In this document: one piece after another, positions 1-5,991 of the stretch
Layout: each line of letters starts with the position of its first letter
Numbering within the stretch: position 1 is the first letter of the stretch
Source: an uncultured Rhodospirillaceae bacterium
GTDB taxonomy: Bacteria; Pseudomonadota; Alphaproteobacteria; Thalassobaculales; Thalassobaculaceae
NCBI GenBank assembly: GCA_937891725.1
Contig: CALAHL010000048.1
Span: 1 to 5,998, forward strand
Direction of reading: 5' to 3'
Length of the DNA: 5,998 nt
The notes under the pieces: generated by a model
Seen by the model: the letters and a program-made list of their open reading frames with translations, nothing else
The model's database searches: none
What the model was told of the DNA's origin: nothing
Translations under genes and position numbers: made by a program

Positions 1-277
1 CTTGGGTCGAGCGCACGCCCTTCACGTTCAGCAGATCCTTGATCGCCACCGGCAGGCCCGCCAGCAGACCGCGCTCCGCCACCGGCTTCGCCATCAGCGC
101 TTTCGCGGCCTCCCGCGCCCGCTCGAAACACAGGGTCGGCAGCGCGTTGACCGCAGGCTCGACTTCCGGAATGCGGGCTTCCAGGGCGTCCAGACAGTCG
201 AGCGGCGTCACCTCGCCGGATTTCAGCAGAGAAACCATCTCGGTCGCGGTTTTCTTGATCAGGTCGGATGCGGGCAT
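1..277 (-). CDS. Amidase-signature family enzyme, N-terminal 92 residues (C-terminus outside window)
   Basis: The reading frame runs leftward out of the window, so only the first 92 residues are visible. They begin MPASDLIKKTATEMVSLLKS and include the segment LLAGLPVAIKDLLNVKGV (residues 71-88). This is the first conserved block of the amidase-signature family (GatA-like amidases, which hydrolyse amide bonds with a Ser-cisSer-Lys triad). Lys80 in PVAIKD is the expected catalytic lysine; both serines would lie beyond the edge. The N-terminal helix pattern (residues 10-60, with SGEVTPLDCLDALEARI) is also typical. The ATG at 277 is supported by an AGAGGA ribosome site 8 bases upstream. The gene is divergent from the oxygenase at 463. 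The substrate cannot be told: members include GatA of the tRNA amidotransferase, aryl-acylamidases and allophanate-type hydrolases. Family assignment is firm; the specific function is open. Confidence 0.9.
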   Translation of the reverse strand, partial: MPASDLIKKTATEMVSLLKSGEVTPLDCLDALEARIPEVEPAVNALPTLCFERAREAAKALMAKPVAERGLLAGLPVAIKDLLNVKGVRSTQ

Positions 278-462
278 GGGAGGGGTCCTCTTGAAATGAG
301 CGCCTATCTCATCCTGCGGGCGCGGCGGAATCAAGCGCCCTGGCGTCCGTCGCCCGAATACTGGACGCCTTCCCCGACCGCTTGATAGGTTTCGGCAACC
401 TTAACGACAAAGCGCGGTCGCATGGACCCGACCGGCGCACCAACCGATACACGGAGAGAATG
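278..462. promoter_or_regulatory. Divergent intergenic region between amidase and oxygenase genes
   Basis: This 185-bp gap separates two divergent starts and so should carry promoters in both directions. For the leftward amidase, a weak sigma-70-like pair can be read on the minus strand: TTGATT (334-329), 17 bases, then TGAGAT (311-306). A short dyad, ATGAG-N7-CTCAT (296-312), overlaps that -10 and might be an operator, but 5-bp arms arise easily by chance. For the rightward gene, TTGATA at 382-387 resembles a -35 box but has no convincing -10 partner. Both promoter readings are tentative. Confidence 0.25.
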
Positions 463-1656
463 ATGACACTCGAAGGAGTGGTCGATCGCATCACAGATAC
501 CGAAGTCAGCGGCTGGGCCTTCGACCCGGACGCGCCGGACCGGCCAGTGGAGATCCGGGTCCTGATCGGTGGGGTTGAGCATTGCCGCATAGCCGCATCC
601 GACTTCCGCGAGGACCTCAAGGCAGCCGGCAAGGGCAATGGCGCGCACGGGTTCAACGCGCCCTTCGAGGAACCGATCAACCCGGCCTCCGTCTCCGTCC
701 GCTTCGCCGAGACCGGCAACCTTCTGGACGATCTTCAACCCGGTCCGATCCGATCGCCCGACGTCCTGATGCGCCCGCGCGCCGAGAACCCGATGCTCGA
801 CAAAATTCTGGAAACCGGGCCCTTCTCCGACACCGACGCATCCAGGATACGGGACTTCGCACGGGACGGTTTCCTCAAATTCAAGATCGAGGATCCGGAC
901 TTCGACGCCCTGGCAAAATCGGCGGTCGAGGACATGGACTGGACTCAGTCCGACGGTGTCCGGCTGCAGGACGCCTGGCAGCATAACGACGCGGTTCGTC
1001 GCATCGCCGCCCTGCCGGAAGTTCTGGAGGTTCTGGAACTGCTGTACGGCCGCCCGCCGATCCCGTTTCAGACCCTGAACTTCCAGGTCGGCACCCAGCA
1101 GGAGACCCACACGGATACCATCCATTTCAACTCGAGTCCGCCCCGCTTCATGTGCGGTGTCTGGGTCGCTCTGGAGGACACCGACGCAGGCAACGGCGCG
1201 CTGCACTACTATCCGGGCTCCCACGCTCTGCCGGTCTATGATCTCGACGATTTGGGCATCGACGGGCATCCGGACCGGATCAACAGCAACTACCAAATCT
1301 ATCTGAAACTGCTGCAGGCCATGATCGATGCTCACGGGTTGGAAAAACGGGTCGCGATCATGAAACGCGGCGAAGCCATCATCTGGGCGGCCAATCTCTA
1401 TCACGGGGGTGAGCCAATTCTGGAGCCCGGCCGCAGCCGGCACAGTCAGGTCACCCACTATTATTTCGATGGGTGCTCCTATTACGAACCTCTCACCTCG
1501 AACCGCTATCTCGGCAGGCTGACGCGGCCCAATCGGCGCGATGTCCGGACCGGTGCGCCGATTCCGCGCAAAGCCGGGGAGCGGATCATCGCCGGCCCTC
1601 CATCCGCCCCTCCGTCGCTTCTGCAGCGCGTCGCGCGTAGACTCCAGCTCAGCTGA
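463..1656 (+). CDS. Phytanoyl-CoA dioxygenase (PhyH) family protein with N-terminal GWAFDP-type domain
   Basis: The 397-aa product is a predicted non-haem Fe(II)/2-oxoglutarate oxygenase. The iron-binding facial triad is visible as H216-T-D218 (in QETHTDTIHF) and H314 (in NLYHGG). The 2-oxoglutarate-binding arginine is probably R324 or R326 in GRSRHSQVTHYYF. The segment NGALHYYPGSHALPVYD is also typical of PhyH proteins. Residues 1 to about 85 form a separate small domain, with VSGWAFDPDAPDRPVEIRVL followed by a DFREDLKAAGKGNGAHGF segment. From memory, this beta-rich module is found attached to various glycosyltransferases and other enzymes of Alphaproteobacteria; its role is unknown. There is no signal peptide, so the protein should be cytoplasmic. 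Start choice: GGAG (453-456) lies 6 bases before the ATG at 463; the adjacent ATG at 460 is possible, and a TTG at 382 is in frame but lacks a ribosome site. Probably first gene of a three-gene unit. The hydroxylation substrate is unknown; PhyH members act on acyl chains, small metabolites or natural products. Confidence 0.9.
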   Translation: MTLEGVVDRITDTEVSGWAFDPDAPDRPVEIRVLIGGVEHCRIAASDFREDLKAAGKGNGAHGFNAPFEEPINPASVSVRFAETGNLLDDLQPGPIRSPDVLMRPRAENPMLDKILETGPFSDTDASRIRDFARDGFLKFKIEDPDFDALAKSAVEDMDWTQSDGVRLQDAWQHNDAVRRIAALPEVLEVLELLYGRPPIPFQTLNFQVGTQQETHTDTIHFNSSPPRFMCGVWVALEDTDAGNGALHYYPGSHALPVYDLDDLGIDGHPDRINSNYQIYLKLLQAMIDAHGLEKRVAIMKRGEAIIWAANLYHGGEPILEPGRSRHSQVTHYYFDGCSYYEPLTSNRYLGRLTRPNRRDVRTGAPIPRKAGERIIAGPPSAPPSLLQRVARRLQLS

Positions 1657-1694
1657 TTACAAACAGGTCCAAACCAAAACACTGGAGACCCCGC

Positions 1695-2717
1695 GTGCCC
1701 CTGATTTCCCTGCCTGATCTGACCGGCCTGATGGAGCGGGTCTTCCTCGCCAGCAATGTCGCACCGGACACCGCGCGCATCGTCGCCGAGGCCCTTGCCC
1801 GCGCCGAGGCGGACGGGATCTCCAGCCACGGGGTCGCCCGGGTCCCGCCCTATGCCGAACAGGCGAAGAACGGCAAGGTCGACGGCCACGCAACCCCGGT
1901 GGTGACCCGGACCGCCGCCGCCGCGATCGATGTCGACAGCAAGATCGGCTATGCGTTCCCCGCAATCCGCAAGGGATTGGCCGCCGCGTTCGAGATCATC
2001 GAGGAGACCGGCGTGGTCGCGATCGGGTTTCGGGACAGCCACCATTTCGGCGTCGCCGGCCATCATGTGGAGGACGCCGCCGAGCGGGGGTATGTGGCGC
2101 TGGCCTTCTCCAACACACCGGCTGCGATCGCGCCATGGGGCGGCAGCGTGGCGCTGTACGGCACCAACCCGATCGCGTTCGCCAGCCCGCGCGGCGCCGG
2201 TAAATCCCCGCTGGTGATCGACCTGTCGGTCTCGTCGGTCGCGCGCGGCAAGGTGGTGATGGCGGATAAGCGCGGCGAACCTATCCCCGCCGACTGGGCG
2301 CTGGATGTGGACGGCAACCCGACCACCGATCCGAAAGCGGCCCTCAAAGGGTCCATGGCGCCGTTGGGCGGCACCTCGGCAGGCGCCAAGGGAGCAGCCC
2401 TCGGACTGATGGTCGAGTTGCTGTGCGGGGCGCTGACCGGATCGAATTTCGGCTATCAGGGGACCTCGTTCTTCGAGCCGACCGGCGCGCCGCCAAAGGT
2501 CGGCCACCTGATCCTGATGATCGATCCGAAAGCGTTCGGCGGCGATCGGAACGGCGGATTCGTCGCACGGTCCGAGGCCATGTTCACCGAAATCCTGAAC
2601 CAGGACGGCACCCGCCTGCCGGGCGATTCCCGCCTGCAGAAGCGGGCGAAGGCCGCGGCCGACGGGATCGAGTTGCCGCAAGACTTGTTCGATGATCTTC
2701 AAAGCCGCATAAGCTAA
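1695..2717 (+). CDS. Ldh family (malate/L-lactate dehydrogenase type 2) NAD(P)H-dependent oxidoreductase
   Basis: The 340-aa product has the full length and motif order of the Ldh_2 family, which interconverts 2-oxo or cyclic imino acids and their reduced forms with NAD(P)H. Known members include ureidoglycolate dehydrogenase AllD, sulfolactate dehydrogenase and delta1-piperideine-2-carboxylate reductase. Visible marks are S43-S44-H45-G in GISSHGVARVPPY, the DSHHFG motif (residues 114-119) with H116 at the position of the general acid/base in AllD, the nucleotide-site segment GTNPIAFASPR (156-166), and VIDLSVSSVARGKV (174-187). The C-terminus LPGDSRLQKR is also usual. Translation starts at GTG 1695, with GGAG 7 bases upstream. 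It begins 38 bp after the oxygenase gene and is followed 29 bp later by mscS, so cotranscription is likely. Both catalytic histidines are kept, so it should be active. Which 2-oxo/2-hydroxy or imino acid it uses cannot be read from the sequence. No signal peptide; cytoplasmic. Confidence 0.93.
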   Translation: MPLISLPDLTGLMERVFLASNVAPDTARIVAEALARAEADGISSHGVARVPPYAEQAKNGKVDGHATPVVTRTAAAAIDVDSKIGYAFPAIRKGLAAAFEIIEETGVVAIGFRDSHHFGVAGHHVEDAAERGYVALAFSNTPAAIAPWGGSVALYGTNPIAFASPRGAGKSPLVIDLSVSSVARGKVVMADKRGEPIPADWALDVDGNPTTDPKAALKGSMAPLGGTSAGAKGAALGLMVELLCGALTGSNFGYQGTSFFEPTGAPPKVGHLILMIDPKAFGGDRNGGFVARSEAMFTEILNQDGTRLPGDSRLQKRAKAAADGIELPQDLFDDLQSRIS

Positions 2718-2746
2718 TTTCGACTCATGATCTTGGAGCCATCGGA

Positions 2747-3583
2747 ATGGATCTGAATGTTGAACAGAACCTAGAGGTTCTGCAGGCGCAGGTGACGGCT
2801 ATTCTCGCAAACTACGGCTTCGACGTGGTCGGTGCCGTGGTGATCCTGGTGATCGGCTGGATCCTGGCGGGATGGATCGGCGGGGGCGTGCGCAAGGCCC
2901 TCAACCGGGTGTCCTGGATGGACAACACCATCCGGCCGATCTTCGCCAGCGTCGCCCGCTATCTGGTGATGATCATCACCCTGATCGCGGTGCTGAACCA
3001 GTTCGGCGTGCAGACGGCGTCGGTCATCGCCGTCCTCGGCGCCGCCGGTTTGGCGGTCGGCCTCGCCCTGCAGGGCACGCTGTCCAACGTGGCGGCCGGC
3101 GTGATGCTGCTGTTCCTGCGCCCGTTCCGAACCGGCGACTACGTCGAGGTCGGCGGCAAGGGCGGCACCGTGAAGGAGGTCAGCCTGTTCGCAACCGAGC
3201 TCGCGACCGCCGACAATGTGTACATCAGCGTCCCGAACTCATCGATTTTCGGGAACACGATCACCAACTTCTCCCACCACCAGACACGCCGGCTCGATAT
3301 CCCGGTGGGCATCGGCTACGGCGCGGACATCGACCGGGCCTTTGAGGTGCTGCTGAAGGTCACGGCCGACGATGGCAGGGCGCTGGCGGATCCGGCACCG
3401 GCCGTGATGGTGATGGAACTGGCGGACAGCTCGGTCAACCTGAACATCCGCTTCTGGGTGAACGCGAGCGATTACTGGCCCTGCAAATTCGCCATGAACA
3501 AGGCGGTCAAGCAGGCGCTGGATCAGGCCGGGATCGAGATCCCGTTCCCGCAGCGGGTCGTTCACATGAACACGGCCGACTGA
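2747..3583 (+). CDS. mscS: Small-conductance mechanosensitive channel, MscS type
   Basis: The 278-aa product matches E. coli MscS (286 aa) in size and layout. This inner-membrane heptameric channel opens under membrane tension to release solutes on hypo-osmotic shock. Membrane segments lie near residues 26-48 (TM1), 66-88 (TM2) and 91-127 (TM3). The pore helix VLGAAGLAVGLALQG (96-110) is, from memory, identical to E. coli MscS, including the two gate leucines (L102, L106, equivalent to L105, L109), the packing glycines (G98, G101, G105), and the hinge glycines G110 and G118 (equivalent to G113, G121). The cytoplasmic beta domain follows, with RPFRTGDYVEVGG and VPNSSIFGNTITNFS, then the alpha/beta vestibule ending AGIEIPFPQRVV, the usual MscS ending. 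The ATG is supported by GGAG 8 bases upstream. It is the last gene of the rightward unit and faces the pseudoprotease gene tail to tail with only 25 bp between; I see no clear hairpin terminator there. Confidence 0.95.
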   Translation: MDLNVEQNLEVLQAQVTAILANYGFDVVGAVVILVIGWILAGWIGGGVRKALNRVSWMDNTIRPIFASVARYLVMIITLIAVLNQFGVQTASVIAVLGAAGLAVGLALQGTLSNVAAGVMLLFLRPFRTGDYVEVGGKGGTVKEVSLFATELATADNVYISVPNSSIFGNTITNFSHHQTRRLDIPVGIGYGADIDRAFEVLLKVTADDGRALADPAPAVMVMELADSSVNLNIRFWVNASDYWPCKFAMNKAVKQALDQAGIEIPFPQRVVHMNTAD

Positions 3584-3608
3584 CGCGCGCGGTTCCAAAT
3601 CGCTGTTC

Positions 3609-4634
3609 TCAATAGCTGCGCTCCAGTTTCAGCCAGCCACGCCGGTCGCGGGAGGTCAGCATCACCTCCCGCTCGGCCCCTCGCGAGAACACCCGCAACG
3701 GCACATTGCTGCCGGCAGGGCCGTAGGCCCGCACCCGGCGCCAGAGGTTTTCCAGGTCCGTGACCGGATCGTCCCCGACAGCCAGAATGCGATCCCCGGG
3801 ACTGATCCCGACCGAATCCGCCGGCCCGCCCCGCGCGACCCGGGAGATCACCAATCCGCGGCGGGACTCATCCGGATAGAGCCCCAACCACGGCGGAGCC
3901 GCCGCCGTCGACCGCCCGAACGCCAGCATGTCCCCGAGTATCGGCGGCAGCAGCTCGATCGGCACGAACATATTTCCGGGCCGATGTCCGGCATCCGGCA
4001 CAATCAGAGAGCCGATCCCCACCAGCAGTCCGCTCTCATCCAGCAGAGCAGCCCCCCCGAAGTTCCGGATCGGCGGGCTGGTGAACGCCGCCTCTTCGAG
4101 CAGGTACTCCCATCCGCCGGCGAAGGGGCGCTTCTCCATCAGCTCAACCGCCGCAATCTCGCCGGGTGCTGCCGCGTAGAGCACGGCACCGATCTCGTGA
4201 TCCGCCAGATGACCGAGTTTCACCGCCGTCGCCTCGATCGGCGCAAGGGCCCGGACCAGACCGAAGCCCGTCTCATGATCATAGGAGACAATTTCCGCAG
4301 GCGTGACCTTACCGGTGCGGTCCATGATCCGCACCTGATCGGCTTCCAGGATGACGTAGCCGATGGTCACCACCAGTCCGTCATCGTCGATCGCCACACC
4401 GGCGCCGCGCCGCTTCGAGCCAAGGGTGTCCGAGGTTCTGGCGTCGTTTGGAACGTCGGCGATCACCATCACCAGACCGTCCAGCGCGTCGCGCAACGGA
4501 TCGGCCTGTACGGTTCGCGGTATGCCGAAGATCAGGGAAAATGCCAGGACGACGACGAAAACCGCACCGAAACGGGCAGGTCGTCCGCCGGCAGGCCAGG
4601 ACCGGGAGTCAGGAGCAATCCGCTGCGTGATCAT
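3609..4634 (-). CDS. Exported trypsin-fold/PDZ protein of HtrA layout, predicted pseudoprotease
   Basis: The 341-aa product has an HtrA/DegP-like order: a signal peptide (arginine-rich start, hydrophobic core about 24-37, likely cleavage after VQA44), a chymotrypsin-fold domain (about 50-245) and one PDZ domain (about 249-330, containing SVGISPGDRILAVGDDPV). It should therefore be periplasmic. Aligned by eye with DegP, the catalytic His of TNNHVV is Tyr93 (VTIGYVI), the Asp of SDIAL is Gly123 (ETGFGL), and the Ser of GNSGGAL is Phe192 (RNFGGAAL). The oxyanion-hole glycine is Arg190. The fold-defining parts around these sites (RRGAGVAIDDDG, GGAALLDESGLLVGIGS, PGNMFVPIELL) are intact, so it reads as an inactive but maintained scaffold, perhaps a peptide-binding or chaperone-like protein. 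ATG 4634 is chosen because AAGGAG lies 7 bases upstream and a signal peptide follows; the frame stays open upstream to 4715 but lacks comparable support. Automatic annotation would probably call it a serine protease. Confidence 0.9.
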   Translation of the reverse strand: MITQRIAPDSRSWPAGGRPARFGAVFVVVLAFSLIFGIPRTVQADPLRDALDGLVMVIADVPNDARTSDTLGSKRRGAGVAIDDDGLVVTIGYVILEADQVRIMDRTGKVTPAEIVSYDHETGFGLVRALAPIEATAVKLGHLADHEIGAVLYAAAPGEIAAVELMEKRPFAGGWEYLLEEAAFTSPPIRNFGGAALLDESGLLVGIGSLIVPDAGHRPGNMFVPIELLPPILGDMLAFGRSTAAAPPWLGLYPDESRRGLVISRVARGGPADSVGISPGDRILAVGDDPVTDLENLWRRVRAYGPAGSNVPLRVFSRGAEREVMLTSRDRRGWLKLERSY

Positions 4635-4850
4635 GACAGGTCTCCTTCGCTCGGCGACCCATTTCATCCCCCAGACATCATGTCGCCACCAGAAAGCGTA
4701 GGACATCGCCGCCAAGAGTCCAGGACCCTGTCGACCGCCAAATTTCGGTTTTCATGGCGTCCGGATCGATTTCTGATAGAATCCAACTCCTTGAGACGAA
4801 CCGTCGGGATCAAGGCGTTCGGCGGGAACGTGACGCAGTGAGGGCATGCG
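4635..4850. promoter_or_regulatory. Divergent intergenic region with candidate extended -10 promoter (rightward)
   Basis: This 216-bp gap lies between the start of the leftward pseudoprotease and the start of the rightward 130-aa protein, so promoters for both are expected here. On the plus strand, TGATAGAAT at 4775-4783 fits an extended -10 element (TG-N-TAGAAT). It lies in the most AT-rich stretch of the gap, about 67 bases before the ATG at 4851. No good -35 box sits 16-18 bases upstream, which an extended -10 can tolerate. I found no convincing promoter for the leftward gene apart from its strong ribosome site (AAGGAG, 4647-4642). No RNA gene or hairpin was recognised. Confidence 0.35.
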
Positions 4851-5243
4851 ATGAAGCGGGCACGAGAAATTGTTTCCAAGAAGGCGCGCGAAGCGCTGGA
4901 TGCCAGCGACGGAAACAAACATGAAGCCGCCCTGCTGCTGCAGGTCTGGGCGGAGGCGGATGACGCGCTGTTCCGTGCCCTTGCCTCACCGCTGATGCGG
5001 AATCTGACGGCTCTGGCCATTCAGCGGGAAGTGTCCGGCGAGCAGGCCAAATCATCTGCCAAGTCGACCAAGCAGCGGTCGGGACGTATCGCAGAGGCCG
5101 ATATTCTGGCCGCGCTCGGTTCACGACAGGGTCATGCGATCACCAGCAATCGCGCCGCCCCGCCGCCGCCGCAGGGCAGCGCGCGGCACAAGCAGGCGGT
5201 CTCGATCTTGGCGGCTGCTTACCGCCGCAAACCCGGTGCGTGA
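4851..5243 (+). CDS. Hypothetical helical protein, 130 aa
   Basis: I do not recognise this gene with confidence. The product is small and basic at both ends. Residues 1-60 look fully helical, with an alanine-rich pattern (MKRAREIVSKKAREALDASD, then HEAALLLQVWAEADDALFRA and LASPLMRNLTALAIQREV). A polar Lys/Ser linker follows (about 61-77), then a short helix (RIAEADILAALGS), a proline run (AAPPPPQG) and a final basic helix (HKQAVSILAAAYRRKPGA). There is no signal peptide or membrane segment, no cysteine, and no enzyme motif. The N-terminal half loosely resembles short alphaproteobacterial proteins of unknown function; that is recollection only. The ATG is preceded by GAGGG 6 bases upstream, and codon use looks like the GC-rich neighbours, which supports a real gene. 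It stands alone on its strand and converges on the repeat protein at 5344. Nucleic-acid binding by the basic tail is possible but unproven. Confidence 0.75.
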   Translation: MKRAREIVSKKAREALDASDGNKHEAALLLQVWAEADDALFRALASPLMRNLTALAIQREVSGEQAKSSAKSTKQRSGRIAEADILAALGSRQGHAITSNRAAPPPPQGSARHKQAVSILAAAYRRKPGA

Positions 5244-5263
5244 TCCGTCGGGCCTGAGCATGC

Positions 5264-5277
5264 TGTCCTAGAGGACA
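5264..5277. repeat. Short dyad TGTCCT-AG-AGGACA
   Basis: Perfect 6-bp arms (5264-5269 and 5272-5277) flank a 2-base centre, 20 bp after the stop of the 130-aa protein gene. A 2-base loop is too tight for a good RNA hairpin and no T-run follows, so if it is functional, a protein-binding dyad is more likely than a terminator. Chance occurrence is possible at this size. Confidence 0.4.
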
Positions 5278-5283
5278 CCCCAC

Positions 5284-5320
5284 CGATCATTTGGAATCGC
5301 CATGCCATACCAAATGATCG
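5284..5320. repeat. Perfect 11-bp inverted repeat in convergent intergenic gap
   Basis: CGATCATTTGG (5284-5294) is repeated exactly in inverse as CCAAATGATCG (5310-5320) around a 15-base loop. It lies between the 3' ends of two convergent genes (stops at 5243 and 5344), which is where a bidirectional terminator would sit. However, the stem is only moderately GC-rich and neither side is followed by a strong T-run (ATTTCGATT on the plus strand, GGTGGGGT on the minus strand). A weak terminator, a protein-binding operator or a trace of an integration event are all possible. The repeat itself is certain; the role is not. Confidence 0.7.
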
Positions 5321-5343
5321 ATTTCGATTCGCGACACGGTGCC

Positions 5344-5991
5344 CTATGCGCGTTCGCGCGCGGCGACCATGTTCTCATAAAGCTTAGCAATGTAATCCGG
5401 GTCGGCACCGATGCTCTGATTGGTGCGCGAACGGTGCTCAGCGGTTTCCGCGACCCCAGCCGAGATCATAACCGGCGTCGGCTCATCCGGAACAATGGCC
5501 AGTCCGGTCTTCTCGGTGCCGGCCATGATCTCTTGGCTCTGTTTGCGAAACCGCTGGAACGAACTGTCGAACATCGAGCTGTCACGCCGGGCGTTCGGAT
5601 TTGACGCCCGCGACAAGGCCATCGAGAAAATATCAAGGATCAGATTGACATCACGGGTATCAATCCACCCCTGAATCATCGCATCCCACACGGCACTTAC
5701 ATAAACCCGAGCACCTTTCTGGCCCATCAGTCCGCCGGAACCGGTTCTGTCGGCAGCCGCGACCATCTCTTCGGTCGGCATCTTGGGAACCAATGCAAAT
5801 CCAGCGAGTTCCAGGGACTCGATCACGTCCTTGCCGTCTTTGACATACTTCTCCCACTCGTTCTCAATCAGGAACGAGCCGAGAATGTCCGCTTCATTGT
5901 TCTGCACATTGTTGAGAAATCGAGCGAATTCCTTCGCGAAATGCTCCACTACCGTAGCCTTCGGTTTCTCCGGGGCTTGCCGTCCGCGCAT
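5344..5991 (-). CDS. Hypothetical protein with two VP-x2-PT-x2-M motif repeats (possibly 5' incomplete)
   Basis: The product is at least 215 aa and not a family I can name. It contains two related segments. The first spans about residues 56-106, with core AGFALVPKMPTEEMVAA and ending VYVSAVWDAMI. The second spans about 154-209, with core TGLAIVPDEPTPVMISA and ending DYIAKLYENMV. The two 17-residue cores share 8 identities (G, A, V, P, P, T, M, A), and each unit ends in an aromatic-rich helix with Met. They are joined by a helical stretch (about 107-153), and a charged helical region precedes repeat 1. From memory, single units of this motif occur in short proteins of alphaproteobacterial phages and prophages, function unknown. 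There is no signal peptide or membrane segment. ATG 5991 is the only in-frame ATG visible, but the frame stays open to the window edge and no ribosome site fits in the last 7 bases, so the true start may lie outside. Its GC content is lower than that of the other genes. Confidence 0.83.
   Translation of the reverse strand: MRGRQAPEKPKATVVEHFAKEFARFLNNVQNNEADILGSFLIENEWEKYVKDGKDVIESLELAGFALVPKMPTEEMVAAADRTGSGGLMGQKGARVYVSAVWDAMIQGWIDTRDVNLILDIFSMALSRASNPNARRDSSMFDSSFQRFRKQSQEIMAGTEKTGLAIVPDEPTPVMISAGVAETAEHRSRTNQSIGADPDYIAKLYENMVAARERA

Noticed and set aside
296..312. ATGAG-N7-CTCAT dyad as a definite operator
   Set aside because: Five-bp arms are common by chance and no second copy was seen in the gap; it is only mentioned under the intergenic region.
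382..462. Upstream extension of the oxygenase to a TTG at 382
   Set aside because: There is no ribosome site before the TTG, and the added residues look non-coding. GGAG sits correctly before the ATG at 463.
331..1458. Long open frame (375 codons) on the minus strand opposite the oxygenase gene
   Set aside because: High-GC DNA often leaves the antisense frame open. The plus-strand product has clear PhyH motifs, while this translation has none.
1506..2702. Long open frame (398 codons) on the minus strand opposite the dehydrogenase gene
   Set aside because: It is antisense to a complete, well-recognised Ldh-family gene; the translation is Arg/Gly/Asp-rich and unlike any family.
3584..3608. 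Possible terminator between mscS and the pseudoprotease
   Set aside because: The 25-bp gap has a CGCGCGCG run but no stem with a following T-run on either strand.
4635..4715. Upstream extension of the pseudoprotease to an ATG at 4715
   Set aside because: It would place 27 extra residues before a good signal peptide and ignore the AAGGAG placed 7 bases before ATG 4634.
3984..4841. Open frame of 285 codons on the plus strand opposite the pseudoprotease gene
   Set aside because: Antisense shadow: no ribosome site, no domain, and a very polar His/Arg/Gln-rich translation. The minus-strand gene has a signal peptide, trypsin-fold landmarks and a PDZ domain.
5302..5604. Open frame of 100 codons on the plus strand, opposite the repeat protein
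   Set aside because: It starts in the loop of the inverted repeat without a ribosome site and lies mostly antisense to the minus-strand gene, whose protein shows a coherent internal repeat. Its translation has no recognisable pattern.
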